Shown: positions 6,286-9,238 of the stretch, piece after piece
How positions within the stretch are numbered: position 1 is the first letter of the stretch
Layout: every line of letters starts with the position of its first letter
Source of the DNA: an uncultured Eubacteriaceae bacterium
GTDB lineage: Bacteria; Bacillota; Clostridia; Lachnospirales; CAG-274
Direction: 5' to 3'
Assembly: GCA_946534775.1 (NCBI GenBank)
Contig: CAMNCZ010000019.1
Location: forward strand, 1-9,238
Length of the DNA stretch: 9,238 bases
The notes under the pieces: model-generated
What the model was told of the DNA's origin: nothing
The model's input: only the letters and a program-made list of their open reading frames with translations
Database searches by the model: none
Position numbers and translations under genes: made by a program

Positions 6286-7164
6286 ATGGATATGATAAAT
6301 GCGATAGCAAGGGCCAAGATAAATACGGCACTCGACGTTGTGGGCAAGCGCGATGACGGTTATCACGACCTGCGTATGATAATGCAGACCGTCAACTTAT
6401 GCGACAGTATAATCATAAAAAAAAGCCGCGACAAAGGTATCCGTCTTACCAGCAATTTATCGTGGCTGCCGTGTGACGAACGAAACCTTGTCTACCGCGC
6501 GGCCGAGGAGATGATAAAATATTGCGATATAAAAAGCGGTGTGGATATAGAACTTAAAAAGCGTATTCCCGCCGCTGCGGGGCTTGCGGGCGGCAGTGCC
6601 GACTGTGCGGCTGCGCTGGTGGGTATGCGGTCGCTTTTCGGCGTAACACTGCCAAACGAGGAGTTAATGAAAATAGGCGAACAGCTCGGCGCCGATGTGC
6701 CGTTTTGCATTATGCGCGGCACTGCGCTTGCAGAGGGCAAGGGCGAGATACTTACCCCCCTGCCGCCGTTTCCCGACACCTTTGTGCTGCTTGCCAAACC
6801 GCCGATAAACGTTTCCACCCCCGCCGTTTTTAAGGAATATTCCGAAGAGAATGTAACGGCGCACCCCGATATAGAAAAAATGATAGACTATATCAAAGCG
6901 GGCGATCTTGACGGCATCTGCGGCACAATGTGCAACGTACTTGAAACGGTGACAATAAAAAATTATCCCCTTATAGACGATATTAAAAAAACTATGCTCG
7001 ATACGGGCGCAAGGGGCAGTATGATGAGCGGCAGCGGCCCGACCGTTTTCGGCTTTTACGACACATACGAGCAGGGTCTTGCCGCACTGAAAAAAATAAG
7101 AAGTGAATACCGCATAAAGGAAGTCCATCTAACTACGGTTTTCAACAACAAAGGAAAGCTTTAA
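6286..7164 (+). CDS. ispE: 4-diphosphocytidyl-2-C-methyl-D-erythritol kinase (IspE)
   Basis: A cytosolic GHMP-family kinase of 292 residues, typical length for IspE. It phosphorylates the 2-hydroxyl of CDP-methylerythritol with ATP, a middle step of the non-mevalonate (MEP) pathway to isoprenoid precursors. Seen: ARAKINTALDVVGKRDDGYHDL (8-29, K11 as catalytic lysine), the ATP-binding loop IPAAAGLAGGSAD (94-106), GADVPF (135-140, D137 as catalytic aspartate) and the third GHMP motif MMSGSGPTVFGFY (246-258). Nothing is missing. The start codon is ten bases past the aminotransferase stop with a weak GTGAGG (6272-6277) that overlaps that stop, so translation may be coupled; an ATG two codons later is an alternative. 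The rest of the MEP pathway must lie elsewhere. Its position before a gene family named for heptaprenyl diphosphate synthesis is noted separately. Confidence 0.97.
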   Translation: MDMINAIARAKINTALDVVGKRDDGYHDLRMIMQTVNLCDSIIIKKSRDKGIRLTSNLSWLPCDERNLVYRAAEEMIKYCDIKSGVDIELKKRIPAAAGLAGGSADCAAALVGMRSLFGVTLPNEELMKIGEQLGADVPFCIMRGTALAEGKGEILTPLPPFPDTFVLLAKPPINVSTPAVFKEYSEENVTAHPDIEKMIDYIKAGDLDGICGTMCNVLETVTIKNYPLIDDIKKTMLDTGARGSMMSGSGPTVFGFYDTYEQGLAALKKIRSEYRIKEVHLTTVFNNKGKL

Positions 7165-7199
7165 AACAACTTTAAAATTTTAAAATAGGAGGACTTATT

Positions 7200-7517
7200 A
7201 TGAGAGAATCAAAAATCGGAAAAGTAATTGCAAGGTTATTTGCCATAGCGATAGTTATCTGCATAGGCGTCCTTTTCTACACCGAAAAAACGGGCAAAAC
7301 AAACCTTCAGGCCGTATTTTCGCAGTATGTACTGGGAATTGACCCAAGCGAGAGCGAGGGTGAAGAACAATACACGCTTGCAAAGAAAGACGAACCGAGA
7401 AAATGGGATCCCGGCGAACAGGCTATGAAAGATGCGGACTCATATCATAAAGAGGCAAAGGAATTTGCAAACAAAACAAGCAACACCGTAAACGCCATAA
7501 ACGATGCGGCGAAATAA
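7200..7517 (+). CDS. Small single-pass membrane protein of unknown function
   Basis: A protein of 105 residues that I do not recognise. Residues 1-12 carry four basic residues, 9-27 form one hydrophobic segment (VIARLFAIAIVICIGVLFY), and the rest is polar with an acidic stretch (SESEGEE, about 51-57) and an Ala/Lys/Asn-rich, probably helical tail (about 72-105). By the positive-inside rule the tail should lie outside the membrane. There is no lipobox or signal peptidase site, so it is likely membrane anchored. The start is supported by AGGAGG (7187-7192), the best ribosome binding site in this operon, and its stop TAA shares one base with the next start, so it is very likely translated. In related bacteria the Gx transporter gene often follows a small NusG-domain-II membrane protein; this one occupies the same place, but I see none of the expected beta-rich motifs. 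Function unknown. Confidence 0.8.
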   Translation: MRESKIGKVIARLFAIAIVICIGVLFYTEKTGKTNLQAVFSQYVLGIDPSESEGEEQYTLAKKDEPRKWDPGEQAMKDADSYHKEAKEFANKTSNTVNAINDAAK

Positions 7518-8038
7518 TGAAAGTACGGCAACTGACACGGACCGCTTTGATGCTGGCACTTATAATAGTGCTTTCAATACTTGAAAATATGCTGCCGCCG
7601 CTGCCCGCACTGCCGCCCGGTGTACATCTGGGACTAAGCAACATAGTAACGATGTATGCGCTTTTTACCATTGGCAAAAAAACGGCGGTCACGCTTAATG
7701 CACTTAAATCCGTTTTTGTGTTTTTAACGCGGGCGGCTATCGCGGGAACACTCAGTTTTATGGGCGGTATGCTTTCAATTTTTGTTATAATGCTGCTTAA
7801 CGCGCTTATCGGCAAAAAAACAAGCTATACCGCCCTGAGTGTTGCGGGCGCGGTATTTCATAACATCGGCCAGCTTATCGGCATAATTTTTATATTGAAC
7901 AACCCCGCCGCCGCAGGCTACCTGCCCGTGCTTATCGTTTCGGGCGTTATTATGGGCAGCGTGACGGGCACGGTATTAAATGTAGTTATGCCGAGACTTG
8001 AAACCATAGAACAAACCTCAAAAGAGAAAAATTTATGA
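7517..8038 (+). CDS. Gx transporter / heptaprenyl diphosphate synthase component I family membrane protein
   Basis: A very hydrophobic protein of 173 residues with about six membrane segments (roughly 8-25, 38-52, 56-75, 78-98, 104-128, 132-157) and a charged cytosolic tail. Seen family marks: PPGVHLGLSNIVTMYAL (33-49) and FHNIGQLIG (114-122). This fits the Pfam family called heptaprenyl diphosphate synthase component I, also named Gx transporter, which looks like the substrate-binding S component of ECF vitamin importers. The enzymatic name rests on old annotation; a transport or membrane assembly role is equally likely. The gene overlaps the preceding stop by one base and the apbE start by four bases (ATGA), so translation of all three is probably coupled. 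No ECF ATPase or T component is in the window. The family call is good; the substrate is unknown. Confidence 0.87.
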   Translation: MKVRQLTRTALMLALIIVLSILENMLPPLPALPPGVHLGLSNIVTMYALFTIGKKTAVTLNALKSVFVFLTRAAIAGTLSFMGGMLSIFVIMLLNALIGKKTSYTALSVAGAVFHNIGQLIGIIFILNNPAAAGYLPVLIVSGVIMGSVTGTVLNVVMPRLETIEQTSKEKNL

Positions 8039-9081
8039 AAAAAATAATATCACTTTTTATATGTTTATGTTTAGCTGTGCAGCTTTTTGGCTGCACGCGC
8101 CCCGAACAACCAAAGGCAACGGGGAACAGCAGCATACAAAAATACGAAAAGCAGTTTTTCGATGTATTCGATACCGTGACCGCACTTACGGTATATGCGG
8201 ACAGCGACGAAAGGGCCGACGAATATTTTAACACGGTACACGAAGAACTGCTCAGGCTTCACAAACTTTTCGACCCATACAACAATTATGACGGTGTAAA
8301 CAATTTAAAAACAATAAACGACCACGCAGGTGAAGAAGACTTTATAAGCGTGGATACAGACCTGCTTTTGGCCATAATTTCAGGGCAGGAATATTATTAC
8401 AAAACCGACGGCACAATAAATATCGCAATGGGCGCCACGCTTGAATTGTGGCACAAATACCGCGATGATGCCATAGAAAACGGAAATATCGCCGTACCGT
8501 CAACCGAGGAACTGGAGGCGACAAGGCCTTTTAATGATATTTTCGCCATAGAGTACAGCGACGACGGACATTCCGTCAGGTTGTCAAAACAGGGTGTTTC
8601 GCTTAATTTGGGCAGCATTGCAAAGGGCATAGCCGCCGATAAAGCCATAGCGCTTTTAAAAGAAAAGGGCTGCGACTCCGCGCTTGTGAATCTGGGCGGG
8701 AATGTCGCGTGTTTCCGCGGCATCGCAAAGGACAAGCCCTGGAAAATAGGTGTGCAGGACGCCATAAACCCCGAAGGTATGATAGATGTTGTAAACACAG
8801 ACAACGGTTCTCTTATATCAAGCGGCAATTATCAGCGTTTTTACGAATATAACGGAAAAATGTACCACCATATAATCGACCCCGAAACGCTTATGCCCGC
8901 CGAGGGAAAAAGCGGCACCACCGTTATATGCGGTGAAGATGTGTCCTGCGAGATAGGCGATATGCTTTCGACCGCGCTTTTTATCCTGCCAAGGGAAAAG
9001 GCCGATGCACTTGCGCTTGAATACAATGTCCAACAAGTTTACTACACCGACGAAAACGGAAATGTGGAATTATTGAAATAA
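8035..9081 (+). CDS. apbE: FAD:protein FMN transferase, lipoprotein (ApbE)
   Basis: A protein of 348 residues that transfers FMN from FAD to a Ser/Thr of extracytoplasmic flavoproteins such as the Rnf and Na+-NQR subunits, in a magnesium-dependent reaction on the outer face of the membrane. Seen: a lipoprotein signal with LFGC (17-20, C20 lipidated; Phe at -2 is slightly atypical), FFDVFDTVTALTVYA (41-55), LGSIAKGIAADKA (192-204, the family's dLGaiaKGya-D motif), LVNLGGNV (217-224), ISSGNYQRFY (261-270), HHIIDPETLMPA (278-289) and IGDMLSTALFIL (307-318, D309 as expected metal ligand). Length and motifs are complete. The start overlaps the previous stop as ATGA with only a weak purine stretch upstream. 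No FMN-binding acceptor protein is encoded in the window, so its target lies elsewhere. Pairing with a Gx family gene is common in clostridia. Confidence 0.95.
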   Translation: MKKIISLFICLCLAVQLFGCTRPEQPKATGNSSIQKYEKQFFDVFDTVTALTVYADSDERADEYFNTVHEELLRLHKLFDPYNNYDGVNNLKTINDHAGEEDFISVDTDLLLAIISGQEYYYKTDGTINIAMGATLELWHKYRDDAIENGNIAVPSTEELEATRPFNDIFAIEYSDDGHSVRLSKQGVSLNLGSIAKGIAADKAIALLKEKGCDSALVNLGGNVACFRGIAKDKPWKIGVQDAINPEGMIDVVNTDNGSLISSGNYQRFYEYNGKMYHHIIDPETLMPAEGKSGTTVICGEDVSCEIGDMLSTALFILPREKADALALEYNVQQVYYTDENGNVELLK

Positions 9082-9086
9082 GTTAC

Positions 9087-9138
9087 TAAGGGGCTGTCGC
9101 ATTAAGAATATGATAATATTCAATGGTTCAGTCCCTTA
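9087..9138 (+). terminator. Stem-loop after apbE, probable operon terminator
   Basis: TAAGGGGCTG (9087-9096) pairs with CAGTCCCTTA (9129-9138), ten pairs including one G-U, and encloses a second stem GAATAT/ATATTC (9106-9111 with 9116-9121) with a GATA loop. It begins five bases after the apbE stop. What follows (TATTGTATATTTTC) is T-rich but has no clean T-run, so it is either a weak terminator or a small inverted-repeat element. GGGGCTGTCGCA also resembles insertion sequence ends, as noted in the findings. Confidence 0.6.
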
Positions 9139-9172
9139 TATTGTATATTTTCTGTTAAATAAAATTTTTTTA

Positions 9173-9238
9173 TTATAGTAATCTTGGCGCCGCAGGTATG
9201 TTTTAACTGCTAAAGCAGTTAAAATCCCGTAGGGATTG
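9173..9238 (+). repeat. Hairpin-rich repeat beginning with TTATAGTAA, cut by the window edge
   Basis: It opens with TTATAGTAA (9173-9181), the first nine bases of the terminal repeat of the element at 4652, then diverges. It contains a perfect ten-pair hairpin TTTTAACTGC/GCAGTTAAAA (9201-9210 with 9215-9224, loop TAAA), then AATCCC-GTA-GGGATT (9223-9237), similar in form to CCC-GCA-GGG in the complete element. It may be a diverged or different member of the same family. The window ends before its other terminus. Confidence 0.5.

Noticed and set aside
7171..7184. Palindrome TTTAAAATTTTAAA between ispE and the small membrane protein gene
   Set aside because: It is AT-only and too weak to be a terminator; it can arise by chance in a short AT-rich gap.
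1..9238. CRISPR array, tRNA, rRNA, toxin-antitoxin, defence or phage genes
   Set aside because: No spaced direct repeats, cloverleaf sequences or matching protein motifs were seen on either strand.

Overview
The window reads as chromosomal DNA of a gut- or rumen-type clostridium, most likely Oscillospiraceae/Ruminococcaceae. The reasons are strong AGGAGG ribosome binding sites, moderate GC genes separated by very AT-rich spacers, the clostridial ACT-domain/UPF0210 gene pair, and a secreted pectate lyase that ends in a dockerin. The dockerin is the clearest ecological clue: it points to a fibre-degrading, probably cellulosome-forming bacterium. The species assignment is inference.

Layout. Positions 1-48 are the end of a repeat element that runs off the left edge. 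Next comes a two-gene plus-strand operon: a small ACT-domain protein (75-344) and a UPF0210/DUF711 protein (363-1721). A bidirectional terminator hairpin (1733-1766) separates it from the convergent pectate lyase gene (1794-4523, minus strand). The lyase has a signal peptide, an FN3-like domain, a PL1 beta-helix, linkers, a beta-rich module and a dockerin. Its promoter lies at 4579-4607. Upstream of that is a complete 146-bp MITE-like element (4652-4797) with 15-bp terminal inverted repeats. Its left 48 bp are the exact reverse complement of positions 1-48, so the first three genes sit between inverted copies of the repeat.

After an AT-rich spacer with an 18-bp tandem repeat, a promoter at 5005-5033 starts a tightly packed plus-strand operon: a class I PLP aminotransferase (5085-6275), ispE (6286-7164), a small single-pass membrane protein of unknown function (7200-7517), a Gx transporter/heptaprenyl diphosphate synthase component I family membrane protein (7517-8038), and the lipoprotein flavin transferase ApbE (8035-9081). 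A stem-loop at 9087-9138 probably ends it. The window closes in another hairpin-rich repeat that begins with the same TTATAGTAA as the MITE.

How the genes work together. The lyase would cut pectin outside the cell while docked to a cohesin-bearing scaffold encoded elsewhere. The right-hand operon joins isoprenoid precursor synthesis (IspE) to two genes often found near membrane flavoprotein systems (Gx family and ApbE); no ApbE substrate protein is present here. I found no defence system, CRISPR array, RNA gene or transposase. The least ordinary content is the repeat family and its placement, the partly degenerate dockerin, and the unknown membrane protein.
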